From: Candidatus Butyricimonas faecavium
GTDB lineage: Bacteria > Bacteroidota > Bacteroidia > Bacteroidales > Marinifilaceae
Assembly: GCA_944321125.1 (NCBI GenBank)
Contig: CALUKD010000001.1
Location: 124,001 to 188,000, forward strand
Reading direction: 5' to 3'
Length of the DNA stretch: 64,000 bases
Positions within the stretch are counted from its first letter, which is position 1, and the number at the start of each line of letters is the position of its first letter. Both the position numbers and the translations under genes were made by a program. Positions 1 to 8,524 of this stretch are shown piece by piece. The notes beneath the pieces are model-generated. The model worked only from the letters and a program-made list of their open reading frames with translations, was not told the origin of the DNA and searched no databases.

Positions 1-25
1 AGGAAAATACTAAACCTGCAGAACA

Positions 26-850
26 ATGAACAATTATAGACCCTTCGCCGGGATTACCCCGGCTGTAAAGATCATCATCATTATCAATGTACTCGTTTTT
101 CTGGCCGTTAACATGATTGGTCAGAGGTCGAACGTTGATCTTGTCAATATACTTGGTTTACATTTGCCGCAATCCCAGTATTTCCATATATACCAGTATA
201 TCACGCATATGTTCACGCAAGAAGGTCTCACTCACCTTTTTTTCAATATGTTCGCCGTGTTCATGTTCGGTCGGATACTAGAATCAGTATGGGGAACCAA
301 ACGTTTCATTATTTACTATTTCATTACCGGATTAGGTGCTGCAGTTCTCCACTCGCTGGTAAGCTGGTATGGTCTGCACAATATGCAGGAACAATTCTAC
401 GCTTTCCAGAGTACTCCCGATGCGGGAGTTTTTGCGGAATTTGTCCGTTCTCACGTGAGTAACCCTAGGTTGCTCTCGCAGTTGATGCAATTCGTTGATG
501 CTTGGAACGCCGCTCCCTCCGGTATTCAGTTTGCCGGACAGGCAGAATATTATATGCAAAGTATCATTCAGGCATACACGAATGTTCCAACCATCGGGGC
601 TTCCGGTGCCGTTTTCGGCGTATTGCTGGCATTCGGAATGTTGTTCCCGAATACGGAGTTATACCTGATGTTCATCCCGATCCCCATCAAGGCGAAATAT
701 TTCGTGCTTTTGTACGGTGCCGCCGAATTGTTCTTCGGTTTACAGAATTCAGTAGGTGACAACGTGGCCCATTTTGCCCATTTGGGTGGTATGCTTTTTG
801 GTTTCTTCCTAATCCTTTACTGGCGAAAACACAGCAAGAAGTTTTACTAG
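26..850 (+). CDS. Rhomboid family intramembrane serine protease
   Basis: A 274-residue polytopic membrane protein expected to cleave membrane-embedded substrates in the inner membrane. Visible rhomboid signatures are the HxxxN pair of the second helix (His70, Asn74), the catalytic GASG motif with Ser193, and an AHxxH-like segment near residues 248-252 supplying the catalytic histidine. A long loop of roughly 70 residues separates the early helices from the GASG helix. It lies 13 bases before a second rhomboid gene on the same strand, so the two are probably co-transcribed. Substrates cannot be inferred. The assignment is firm because both catalytic residues are present. Confidence 0.93.
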   Translation: MNNYRPFAGITPAVKIIIIINVLVFLAVNMIGQRSNVDLVNILGLHLPQSQYFHIYQYITHMFTQEGLTHLFFNMFAVFMFGRILESVWGTKRFIIYYFITGLGAAVLHSLVSWYGLHNMQEQFYAFQSTPDAGVFAEFVRSHVSNPRLLSQLMQFVDAWNAAPSGIQFAGQAEYYMQSIIQAYTNVPTIGASGAVFGVLLAFGMLFPNTELYLMFIPIPIKAKYFVLLYGAAELFFGLQNSVGDNVAHFAHLGGMLFGFFLILYWRKHSKKFY

Positions 851-863
851 AAAAAGATAGGTT

Positions 864-1790
864 ATGTACAACAGGACATATGGATTGAATTTTTCAGGTG
901 GTATCTGGAATGGAATAAAAAGTTCGTTCAAACAAGGAACGGCACTTACCCGCTTGATCTATATCAATATCGGTGTATTTCTCGCAATCAAGATATTGGA
1001 AGTATTCTTCGTGTTGGCAGGACAACGGGGATTCGAACAACTCCTGTTACCTTATGTGGGGGTTCCCGCACTACCAGAACGTTTGCTTTACACGCCTTGG
1101 ACGATAATCACCTACATGTTCACCCAGTTCGGATTTCTACACCTATTGTTCAACATGCTTTGGCTATACTGGTTCGGTTCTCTCTTTCAAAACACGTTTT
1201 CTAGCCAAAAGCTCACGGGAGTGTACATCCTCGGGGGAATTACCGGAGCAATCATTTACATCGCAGCCTATGCATTGTTTCCCGCTTTCGAGCTAGAACG
1301 TTATCAATCGTGGGCTATTGGAGCCTCGGCATCCGTTATGGCCATCGTGTTCGCCGTATGTACTTACCACCCGAACTACAAGATATATGTGTTTTTGATC
1401 GGGCCAGTGAAACTTATTCATTTGGCAATCTTCACGGCAGTGATAGACCTTCTAAGTATCCCCAACGGTAATGCAGGAGGACATATTGCCCACCTCGGAG
1501 GAGCCCTATTCGGTTATCTTTTCACCCTGTCTTTCCGTCACAATCTAGACTTGACCAAAGGACTTTCATCGCTCTTTACCAAGTTAAGCAACAATCGCCT
1601 GTTCCGGAAGAAAACCATGAAAGTCAAATACAAAAAGAATGTATCAGAGATGAATGATATGGAATATAACGAGTACAAAAAACGAAAAGATGACCGTATC
1701 AACAGTATCTTGGATAAAATCTCCAAACACGGTTATGAAAGTCTAACAAGAGAAGAAAAGGAGATATTGTTCAAATCAAAAAACAATTGA
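864..1790 (+). CDS. Rhomboid family protease with C-terminal cytoplasmic extension
   Basis: A 308-residue second rhomboid. The HxxxN motif (His93, Asn97), the nucleophile motif GASAS (Ser155, with Ala where GASG has its second Gly) and the helix with His210 in AHLGG are all present. After the last helix (about residue 222) a charged, basic tail of about 85 residues ends in a helical segment resembling the small DUF6576-type domain found on Bacteroidetes rhomboids; that domain name is from memory. It follows the first rhomboid closely and precedes a membrane endonuclease/phosphatase-fold gene. Confidence 0.9.
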   Translation: MYNRTYGLNFSGGIWNGIKSSFKQGTALTRLIYINIGVFLAIKILEVFFVLAGQRGFEQLLLPYVGVPALPERLLYTPWTIITYMFTQFGFLHLLFNMLWLYWFGSLFQNTFSSQKLTGVYILGGITGAIIYIAAYALFPAFELERYQSWAIGASASVMAIVFAVCTYHPNYKIYVFLIGPVKLIHLAIFTAVIDLLSIPNGNAGGHIAHLGGALFGYLFTLSFRHNLDLTKGLSSLFTKLSNNRLFRKKTMKVKYKKNVSEMNDMEYNEYKKRKDDRINSILDKISKHGYESLTREEKEILFKSKNN

Positions 1791-1984
1791 AAAATGAAAA
1801 GACTACCTTCTCTAAATCCTCCTTACATAAGAAAGAAAACAAATGCAAGAATACCCTTCGTGCAAACAATGCAATGTATTCTTTTCCTATGCAAGAGGGA
1901 ATTAGAGGGTGTAGTAGAAACATCGGTTTTGTACGGACAGAATCTAAAATCTAAAATTCCTTGGGTCGGTTATTCAATATTATC

Positions 1985-2983
1985 ATGAGAATCATCACGA
2001 TCGCGGCTATGATCGGATTACTTGGAAGCTACACCGCTCCCTACGTTAACCCTAATGTGTTTTATTTTTCGTCCTTGTTGGGTTATACCTATCATTATTT
2101 ATTGATTGTAAATATTATTCTACTGCTTTACTGGATTGCCCGCTGGCAAAAGATAGCCATTTTATCCATACTAATCATTGCCGCCGGGTATCCATTAATT
2201 ACCACCTACTATGGATTAAATTCGAAAAACATACCCGATGCTTCCCACGACCTTTCCATCATGACTTACAACATCCAAATGCTAAGGGCTGGTGAAAAGG
2301 CTGCATCTGCAAAGATCGTGGATTATATTAACAATAGTGGTAATGATATTATCTGTATACAAGAATTTCCTCAACGGGAAGCCTCTTTCCAAAAGTTCCC
2401 GTCCTACCGATACCATCACCGCAATCGGGATGTAGCACTCATCTCCCGCTATCCGATCATCAACAAAGGCGTGATTAATTTCGATAAGGGACATTCAGCT
2501 GCCTGTATTTATGGAGACATCGCTATCGGGAAAGACACCGTTCGAGTATATTCCACACACCTTGAATCCTACCGACTAGGCAAAAACGAACAGCAAATAT
2601 ACAAAGAACTCACCAGCGGCAACACACAAAATGCAACCCAAGGCGTTAAAACCATATCCTCTCGCTTGGTTACCGCCAATCGGAACCGGGCAAAACAGGC
2701 ACAAATAATAAAAAAACATATGCAACAATCCCCCTACCCTGTTATTATTTGCGGTGACTTCAATGATACCCCGATCTCGTTTGCTTATCACACATTATCC
2801 GAAGGCATGAAGGACTGTTTCATAGAAAAAGGACGTGGTCTCGGGAACACATACATCGGAGAATTCCCCTCATTCCGCATTGACCACATCCTACATACAC
2901 CAACACTTCATTCGGTCTCTTACATGCGGGACACTGTAAAATATTCCGATCACTACCCCGTGCAAAGCGACATCCGTTTTTAA
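1985..2983 (+). CDS. Membrane-anchored endonuclease/exonuclease/phosphatase family protein
   Basis: About 332 residues. Two or three N-terminal hydrophobic segments (to about residue 75) are followed by an EEP catalytic domain, recognisable from the MTYNIQ start strand, an IQEF metal-binding glutamate, YSTHLES, the GDFND motif, and the closing RIDHIL and SDHYPV histidine motifs. This fold hydrolyses phosphodiesters in nucleic acids, lipids or small molecules; the substrate is not evident. I chose the ATG at 1985 because the in-frame TTG at 1961 adds only eight residues with no membrane character. It follows the two rhomboid genes after a gap of 194 bases with no convincing gene. Confidence 0.88.
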   Translation: MRIITIAAMIGLLGSYTAPYVNPNVFYFSSLLGYTYHYLLIVNIILLLYWIARWQKIAILSILIIAAGYPLITTYYGLNSKNIPDASHDLSIMTYNIQMLRAGEKAASAKIVDYINNSGNDIICIQEFPQREASFQKFPSYRYHHRNRDVALISRYPIINKGVINFDKGHSAACIYGDIAIGKDTVRVYSTHLESYRLGKNEQQIYKELTSGNTQNATQGVKTISSRLVTANRNRAKQAQIIKKHMQQSPYPVIICGDFNDTPISFAYHTLSEGMKDCFIEKGRGLGNTYIGEFPSFRIDHILHTPTLHSVSYMRDTVKYSDHYPVQSDIRF

Positions 2984-3252
2984 AAAAACATCTCTTAGAA
3001 CTTAGCATAACATCTACATCCGACATTGCCATATATCGAATGTATCCGTATCCCACATCCTAAAGCATTAGTGTCCAACACACCCGGATATGTGCTGAAA
3101 AAGATATTCAAACGCCCGCCAATCCCTGTTGCGTTTACAGAATACATTCAAATTATCAACAATATTATACGACAAATATGAGAATAATCAACAAAATCAA
3201 ACCCCAACCATTTTCTATTTTCAAATATTTATCTATATTTGCAGCCACAAAT
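2984..3252. other. Intergenic stretch before tRNA-Ala
   Basis: About 270 bases after the EEP-family gene. I see no convincing coding sequence or repeat. The only signal is the tRNA promoter at its right end. Confidence 0.5.
3211..3241 (+). promoter_or_regulatory. Bacteroidetes-type promoter for tRNA-Ala
   Basis: A TATATTTG box (3234-3241) matches the -7 consensus TAnnTTTG, with a TTTT element at 3211-3214 and a 19-base spacer. The predicted start lies a few bases before the tRNA. Confidence 0.6.
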
Positions 3253-3326
3253 GGGGAATTAGCTCAGTTGGCTAGAGCGTTTGAATGGCATTCAAAAGGT
3301 CGTCGGTTCGATTCCGATATTCTCCA
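3253..3326 (+). tRNA. tRNA-Ala (anticodon GGC)
   Basis: A complete 74-base cloverleaf: 7-bp acceptor, D-arm GCTC/GAGC, anticodon stem TTTGA/TCAAA with loop ATGGCAT (anticodon GGC), T-arm GTCGG/CCGAT with loop TTCGATT, discriminator A. The third acceptor pair is G-T (G3:U70), the alanine identity element, which confirms the anticodon call. CCA is not encoded. Confidence 0.97.
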
Positions 3327-3338
3327 CGAGCAACAATG

Positions 3339-3371
3339 GGCTGTCTAAAAAGAAAATAGACAGCCTTTTTT
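3339..3371 (+). terminator. Rho-independent terminator after tRNA-Ala
   Basis: A perfect 9-bp stem (GGCTGTCTA / TAGACAGCC) with a 9-base A-rich loop is followed by six T residues. It sits 12 bases after the tRNA end. Confidence 0.85.
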
Positions 3372-3722
3372 CTTCATTTTAGAAGGTTGTTAAAAAATGT
3401 TTAAATACAAGGCTCTGATTTACAAAAACAAGGAAGCGTAAAGTACGTGGCCGAATCTTTGGGAAGCAAGAATGCGGCAGATGAGTACTTTTGCGACATC
3501 TTCTTCTATTTTATCTCTTTTTTATAATAATAAATCGATCCCATTACATCAATAAGATCAAGTTTTATTTCATCCCAATTTTTACCAAGCAAACATCTCT
3601 GACAAAGAACATTCATCAAACAAGCCAAGTTATATACACAACTCTTTTCCGAAAAAAAGGACAGCGTATTAAACTCGTTATCCTTTTTTTCGTAAATTAG
3701 CCACAAATAAAAAACGGACTTT
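3372..3722. other. Intergenic stretch, possible short coding relic
   Basis: 350 bases without a supportable gene. On the plus strand, from about 3413 to 3526, one frame reads protein-like without a stop (it contains KYVAESLGSKNAADEYF) but has no start codon and ends in low-complexity hydrophobic residues. It may be a relic or chance. A T-rich segment follows before the flippase gene. Confidence 0.3.
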
Positions 3723-4817
3723 ATGGAACAGGAGCGACAAGAAGAGAACCAGAAACTGACAAAAAAGATCAGCCCGTACAAAATCATATATCCTATCATT
3801 ATCGGGTTGGCCGTGGTCTCTTACATGCTATATAAAGAATTCGACCCAAAAGCATTTGATCTAATCTCCTTTACCTGGAGTACCGTATTTTGGTTATTCG
3901 TTGCTGTTATATGCATGGCCATCCGGGATTTCGGGTATGTCATTCGAATCAAAATATTATCGGGCGGAAAACTAAACTGGATTCAGTCTATCCGGATCAT
4001 ATTCCTCTGGGAATTCACTTCGGCAGTGACCCCTTCCGCCATCGGGGGAACCAGCCTAGCTATCCTCTTCGTACATAAAGAGGGAATTGGAGTCGGAAAA
4101 AGTTCCGCTATGGTCATGGCAACCTCTTTTCTTGATGAGTTATATTTCATCATCATGTTTCCACTCATACTACTGTTCGTCAACCACCAAGCGCTATGGG
4201 AAATGCCGGATACCACGAAAGCCGTAGCCGACGGGTTGATTCTCGTGGCTGTCATCGGATATTGCGTGAAACTCGCCTATCTGCTTGTATTAAGTTACGG
4301 GTTATTCATGAATCCGCGAGGATTAAAATGGTTAATCATGAAACTATTCAAATGGCGCATTCTCAGAAAATGGCGGCATGATGCTAATGAAGCTGGTACC
4401 GATATTATCCGCAATTCTCATGAATTAAAAAGCATGCCATTCTCCTTTTGGCTAAAAACATTCGGGGCCACCTTTTTCTCGTGGACAGCACGTTACTGGG
4501 TGGTAAATGCCATTCTCGTGGCTTTTTGGTTCGGGCGTTATGATTGGGCGCAACATTTTCTTATCTTTGCACGACAACTCGTCATGTGGATCATGATGCT
4601 GGTAAGCCCGACACCAGGTGGTAGCGGTTTTGCGGAATTCGTATTCTCCAAATATCTCGGGGAATTTCTTCCGAACGCCGGGGTTGCCATAGCGATGGCT
4701 ATTTTATGGAGACTCATCAGCTATTACCCTTACCTGTTTATCGGGGCATTTATCGTACCGAAATGGATTGCCCGTAGTTTTGGCAAGACATCGAAGCTAA
4801 CGAAAACGAACAATTAA
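3723..4817 (+). CDS. UPF0104 / lysylphosphatidylglycerol synthase transmembrane-domain family protein
   Basis: A 364-residue integral membrane protein with about eight predicted helices and the family's conserved features: SAVTPSAIGGT in the early part and PTPGGSGFAEF near the C-terminus. This resembles the flippase half of MprF, without the aminoacyl-transferase half, and is often annotated as a lipid flippase-like protein. Substrate unknown. The gene is followed 28 bases later by a small membrane protein and then mutL, probably one transcription unit. Confidence 0.88.
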   Translation: MEQERQEENQKLTKKISPYKIIYPIIIGLAVVSYMLYKEFDPKAFDLISFTWSTVFWLFVAVICMAIRDFGYVIRIKILSGGKLNWIQSIRIIFLWEFTSAVTPSAIGGTSLAILFVHKEGIGVGKSSAMVMATSFLDELYFIIMFPLILLFVNHQALWEMPDTTKAVADGLILVAVIGYCVKLAYLLVLSYGLFMNPRGLKWLIMKLFKWRILRKWRHDANEAGTDIIRNSHELKSMPFSFWLKTFGATFFSWTARYWVVNAILVAFWFGRYDWAQHFLIFARQLVMWIMMLVSPTPGGSGFAEFVFSKYLGEFLPNAGVAIAMAILWRLISYYPYLFIGAFIVPKWIARSFGKTSKLTKTNN

Positions 4818-4845
4818 AGATTTAATGCGTTAAGGAATAGAAATC

Positions 4846-5154
4846 ATGGGACTATTTAAACAACCTGAATATCGCCGTTTCAACTTAAAGCCCCGTTACT
4901 GGGATCCAGAAGCCGAGGCCCGAAAAGAACGGGAAAAACGTATCCGTGCAGAATTAGGTCTAGCAGAAGACGGAAATGAATACATTCCCGATGTTAGAGC
5001 AAGTTTACAAAAAGAATATGCCAAACGTAAAAGCGAACGTGCCGGCTTGCGTCTCGGTTATTCAACCCGACTTTTTATGATCCTTATTATCATTCTGATC
5101 GGCATCTTCTATCTGGCTACATACAAAATTGATCTTATCATGAAATTATTCTAA
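4846..5154 (+). CDS. Conserved small single-pass membrane protein of unknown function
   Basis: 102 residues: a strongly charged N-terminal region (about residues 15-70, rich in Arg, Lys and Glu, probably helical) followed by one hydrophobic helix (about 76-95), giving a C-terminal anchor. I recognise no catalytic motif. It sits 28 bases after the UPF0104 gene and 10 bases before mutL, so it is probably translated from the same messenger. Its compact position between two real genes and coding-like composition support it as genuine; the role is unknown. Confidence 0.75.
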   Translation: MGLFKQPEYRRFNLKPRYWDPEAEARKEREKRIRAELGLAEDGNEYIPDVRASLQKEYAKRKSERAGLRLGYSTRLFMILIIILIGIFYLATYKIDLIMKLF

Positions 5155-5164
5155 GGATTCCGGT

Positions 5165-7030
5165 ATGGCAGACGTGATTCAATTATTACCCGACTCGGTA
5201 GCGAACCAGATTGCGGCAGGAGAGGTTGTACAACGTCCAGCATCCGTGGTGAAAGAATTGATGGAAAATGCCATTGACGCCGGGGCCACAAAAGTACAGG
5301 TTATCTTGAAAAATGCGGGAAAAGGATTTATCCAAGTCATTGACGATGGAAAAGGAATGTCCCCGAGAGACTCCCGCATGGCTTTCGAACGTCATGCCAC
5401 ATCCAAAATATCCTGTGCACAGGATTTATTCAACATCCGCACGATGGGATTTCGCGGAGAGGCCCTTGCTTCGATAGCTTCCGTGGCAGAGGTAGAATTA
5501 CGCACCAAACGGGAAGAGGACGAACTGGGCACCTATCTCTTCGTCGCTGATTCAGAACTGAAAAAACAGGAAAATATTAATTGTTCCCGGGGGACAAACA
5601 TGCTGGTTAAAAACTTGTTCTACACGATTCCCGCCCGGCGAAAATTTCTGAAATCGGATACCACGGAACTTCGTAATATTACCACGGAATTCTTACGAGT
5701 AGCCCTCACTACCCCGAACATTGCATTCACTCTTGTCAACAATGGGAATGAAATATATAACTTGCCGGTATCCGGATTACGACAGCGAATCGTAAACGCT
5801 TTTGGAAAAACGATTAATACCAAGTTACTTCCGGTAAATTGTGAAACGGGAATCGTCACCATTAACGGTTTCGTGTGTATCCCCCAGCATGCCCGGAAAA
5901 CTTATGGAGAACAATATTTTTTCGTGAACAACCGGTTCATGAAGCATAACTTTTTCCACAAAGCAATCACGGAAGCCTATGCCGGATTGATTAGCGGAGA
6001 TACAATCCCCTCGTATTTCCTCTATTTTACGGTGGACCCTTCCATCATCGATGTAAACATCCATCCGACAAAAACGGAGATCAAATTTCAAGATGAGAGT
6101 GCTATATTTCAAATTATACTGGCTAGCGTGAAAGAAGCGTTGGGAAAATTCAACGTAACCCCTACAATCGACTTTGACACGGAAGATAAGGTCGATTTTA
6201 CCATTCCCGACTCACCAATTCTCCCAAAGGTTCCCAAGGTTAGTTATAATCCCCATTACAACCCGTTTAACTACTCCACCTCAATCTCTAAAGAAGATTC
6301 AGACTTCGAGCAGCCTGACCGTAACAATTCCCGCCACAACTTCGAACTTCGCCATAAAGAACAAGTTCCCGCAAACTGGGATGTTCTCTTTGCCGGATTG
6401 GAAGATAAAACAGAAGAAATCCAAACAGAAATTCCCGAAATGGCAGAGAAACAAGAAAATCACGAAGGAATGATCTCTTTCGTCCAAATGAAAGGCAGAT
6501 TTATTGTCACACCTGTCCATTCCGGTTTGATGTTCATCGATCAAAAACGAGCACACGAACGAGTGTTATACGAGCGCTATTTAGAAACCTTGTCACACCA
6601 ACAAACCTGCGGACAAAAAAGCCTATTCCCCGAAACATTGGAACTTTCGGCTGAAGATTTCCTACTCGTGAAAGAAATTATGGAGGATCTTGTCATGTTA
6701 GGTTTTGAACTTGAGGAATTCGGAAAGAATTGCTACGCCATCTACGCCACCCCATCCGATCTATCCACTTCTCGCGGGAAAGAAGTACTTATCAGCTTAC
6801 TTGAACACTACAAGAACACGCAAGGTTCAATCCGGGATAAAATGAGGGAACGCCTAGCCCTCTCTCTCGCAAAGGCTGCATCACTGGATTACAACACCCC
6901 ACTGGACAAGCAGGAAATGAGCAACCTGTTTGACAATCTGTTTGCTTGCCGGCATCCCAATTACACAGCTGACGGCAAAACAATCATCCACATCCTTAAA
7001 AACGAGGATGTGACCCTATGGTTTAAATAA
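5165..7030 (+). CDS. mutL: DNA mismatch repair protein MutL
   Basis: 621 residues. The GHKL ATPase half is complete: ENAIDAGA with Glu34/Asn35, DDGKGM near residue 61, the TSKI motif, GFRGEAL near residue 97, and NLFYTIPAR. A variable linker (about 340-435) leads to the C-terminal dimerisation domain. MutL couples MutS mismatch recognition to strand processing. The motifs that mark endonuclease-type MutL look incomplete: DQHA reads DQKR, the ACR-type motif lacks its Cys (LAKAASL), and CPHGRP is replaced by CRHPNYTADG. I believe this is common in Bacteroidetes MutL, but it suggests weak or absent intrinsic nicking. Confidence 0.96.
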   Translation: MADVIQLLPDSVANQIAAGEVVQRPASVVKELMENAIDAGATKVQVILKNAGKGFIQVIDDGKGMSPRDSRMAFERHATSKISCAQDLFNIRTMGFRGEALASIASVAEVELRTKREEDELGTYLFVADSELKKQENINCSRGTNMLVKNLFYTIPARRKFLKSDTTELRNITTEFLRVALTTPNIAFTLVNNGNEIYNLPVSGLRQRIVNAFGKTINTKLLPVNCETGIVTINGFVCIPQHARKTYGEQYFFVNNRFMKHNFFHKAITEAYAGLISGDTIPSYFLYFTVDPSIIDVNIHPTKTEIKFQDESAIFQIILASVKEALGKFNVTPTIDFDTEDKVDFTIPDSPILPKVPKVSYNPHYNPFNYSTSISKEDSDFEQPDRNNSRHNFELRHKEQVPANWDVLFAGLEDKTEEIQTEIPEMAEKQENHEGMISFVQMKGRFIVTPVHSGLMFIDQKRAHERVLYERYLETLSHQQTCGQKSLFPETLELSAEDFLLVKEIMEDLVMLGFELEEFGKNCYAIYATPSDLSTSRGKEVLISLLEHYKNTQGSIRDKMRERLALSLAKAASLDYNTPLDKQEMSNLFDNLFACRHPNYTADGKTIIHILKNEDVTLWFK

Positions 7031-7036
7031 AAAATT

Positions 7037-8383
7037 TTATTTTTCTTTCAGATAAGCCCGTAATATTTTAGCTGTTTCGGGATCAGAAGGTCGTGACATA
7101 TCCGAGTTAATAATACGTCCATCCGGAGCGATCAAAATGAAACGAGGGATTCCGCGGATCATGTAAAAATCCATGAAAGAACGATCATTTCCCATGTATA
7201 ATTGTATCTCTCCCTTGGGATTCTCCCGTACCCGCTTTTCCCAGACAGCCCGATCATTATCGCAAGAAACAGCCACGAATGCAATATGATCATCTTCAAA
7301 CTCTTTCTCTAGTTTCTCCCATGCCAAATTTTCATAGCGACAAGGAACACCCCAAGTAGTCCACACGTTGATAAACAGGTATTTTCCTCTAAAATCTTCC
7401 AATTCGACAGCCTGCCCGGTAATATCCGTAAACATAAAATCAAAGGCGGGACTACCGGGGACAATTTTCGCACAACGATCATAAATCTCTTGAAAGCGCT
7501 TCCGTAATACGGGATCCTTCACGTAAGAATCATACACCCGCAACACATCATTGATATTTCCGTCAATTCCCACGCCGAGCAAATAAGCATAAGCATAATG
7601 ATCAATCAGGAACTCCACCAACGTTTCGTTTTTCAGGTGGTGAATCACATAATCAAACTGCGCCATCACTTGCTTGTAGGCATCCAATTCTTTCATATGA
7701 TAAGTACTGATCAACGAAACCAAGGATGCCATTCCTTCCTTGTATTCCTTGAGGACTAATAACTTCTCATCTTCTTTAATCAATTTCTTGATACAAGAAA
7801 GGTAAGCAGTATCTGGTTGATAATCCATATTTCCTGTACTCCAAGCATGGTATAAGGGATAATTTTCCAACGCTTTATATGTGGAGAACTTGATTCTATT
7901 CCGTTCCATTTCAGTAAAAGCAGTATCGAATCCCATGGTGTCCAGATAATGAAATCGCTCTTGAATCAAATCTTTCAACTGACCTAAAAATTCCGGACCA
8001 TCCAATTCATAATCGAAAGATAAATTCTTCATGATCTGGCTATTCAAATAGCAATTCTTGGGAGCTCCGTCTCCTTCAAAACGGATATTTCCTTTAGCAT
8101 GGTCCCCGTAAATATATATCCGCAATGTTGTTCCCTTTTCAATAAACAAAGGAAGACGATCCCTTCCATATTTTAACGTTGCATATCCATATTCGTCTTC
8201 TGCCAGTATCAATTTGGCATACCCGGAATCATCCACTTCGATTTCCCGTTCTTCCTCATCAATTGCTAGCTCAGGCTGTATCCCCGAAGACCCGATAAGA
8301 TTAAACTCCACAACTGTTTTCTGGGTATTACAACACCACATCAATAATATCAAGATCAATATTATGCCTCCAAATTTTCCCAT
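7037..8383 (-). CDS. TlpA-like thioredoxin-fold lipoprotein lacking the CxxC motif
   Basis: 448 residues with an N-terminal hydrophobic segment and Cys-Cys near residues 17-18, compatible with a lipoprotein signal. The first two thirds are helical and poorly conserved. From about residue 310 there is a TlpA/AhpC-type thioredoxin fold with AFDFMFTD, a VELEDFRGKYLFINVW core strand and the cis-proline loop RGIPRFILI. The usual WCGPC reads WGVPC, so the resolving pair is lost and classical disulfide exchange is unlikely. The tail RPSDP is shared with the other paralogues here. It converges on mutL with only six bases between the genes. Confidence 0.85.
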   Translation of the reverse strand: MGKFGGIILILILLMWCCNTQKTVVEFNLIGSSGIQPELAIDEEEREIEVDDSGYAKLILAEDEYGYATLKYGRDRLPLFIEKGTTLRIYIYGDHAKGNIRFEGDGAPKNCYLNSQIMKNLSFDYELDGPEFLGQLKDLIQERFHYLDTMGFDTAFTEMERNRIKFSTYKALENYPLYHAWSTGNMDYQPDTAYLSCIKKLIKEDEKLLVLKEYKEGMASLVSLISTYHMKELDAYKQVMAQFDYVIHHLKNETLVEFLIDHYAYAYLLGVGIDGNINDVLRVYDSYVKDPVLRKRFQEIYDRCAKIVPGSPAFDFMFTDITGQAVELEDFRGKYLFINVWTTWGVPCRYENLAWEKLEKEFEDDHIAFVAVSCDNDRAVWEKRVRENPKGEIQLYMGNDRSFMDFYMIRGIPRFILIAPDGRIINSDMSRPSDPETAKILRAYLKEK

Positions 8384-8524
8384 TATCTAACGCACCAATG
8401 TTACAATTTGCTAAATTAATTATAAATTCTTTTAACCCAAGTTAATTTCAAGACTTTAACTTTTTATTAACGTATTATACCTTGTTATTTAAATCAAGTC
8501 TAAATAGTTTTACACACGCTTAAA

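Noticed and set aside
1794-1988. 64-codon open frame starting three bases after the second rhomboid gene
   Set aside because: Composition is not protein-like, it runs into the start of the EEP-family gene, and it has no recognisable feature.
3491-3799. Open frames of 69 (plus) and 97 (minus) codons before the flippase gene
   Set aside because: T-rich low-complexity translation; the minus frame overlaps the promoter and start of the UPF0104 gene.
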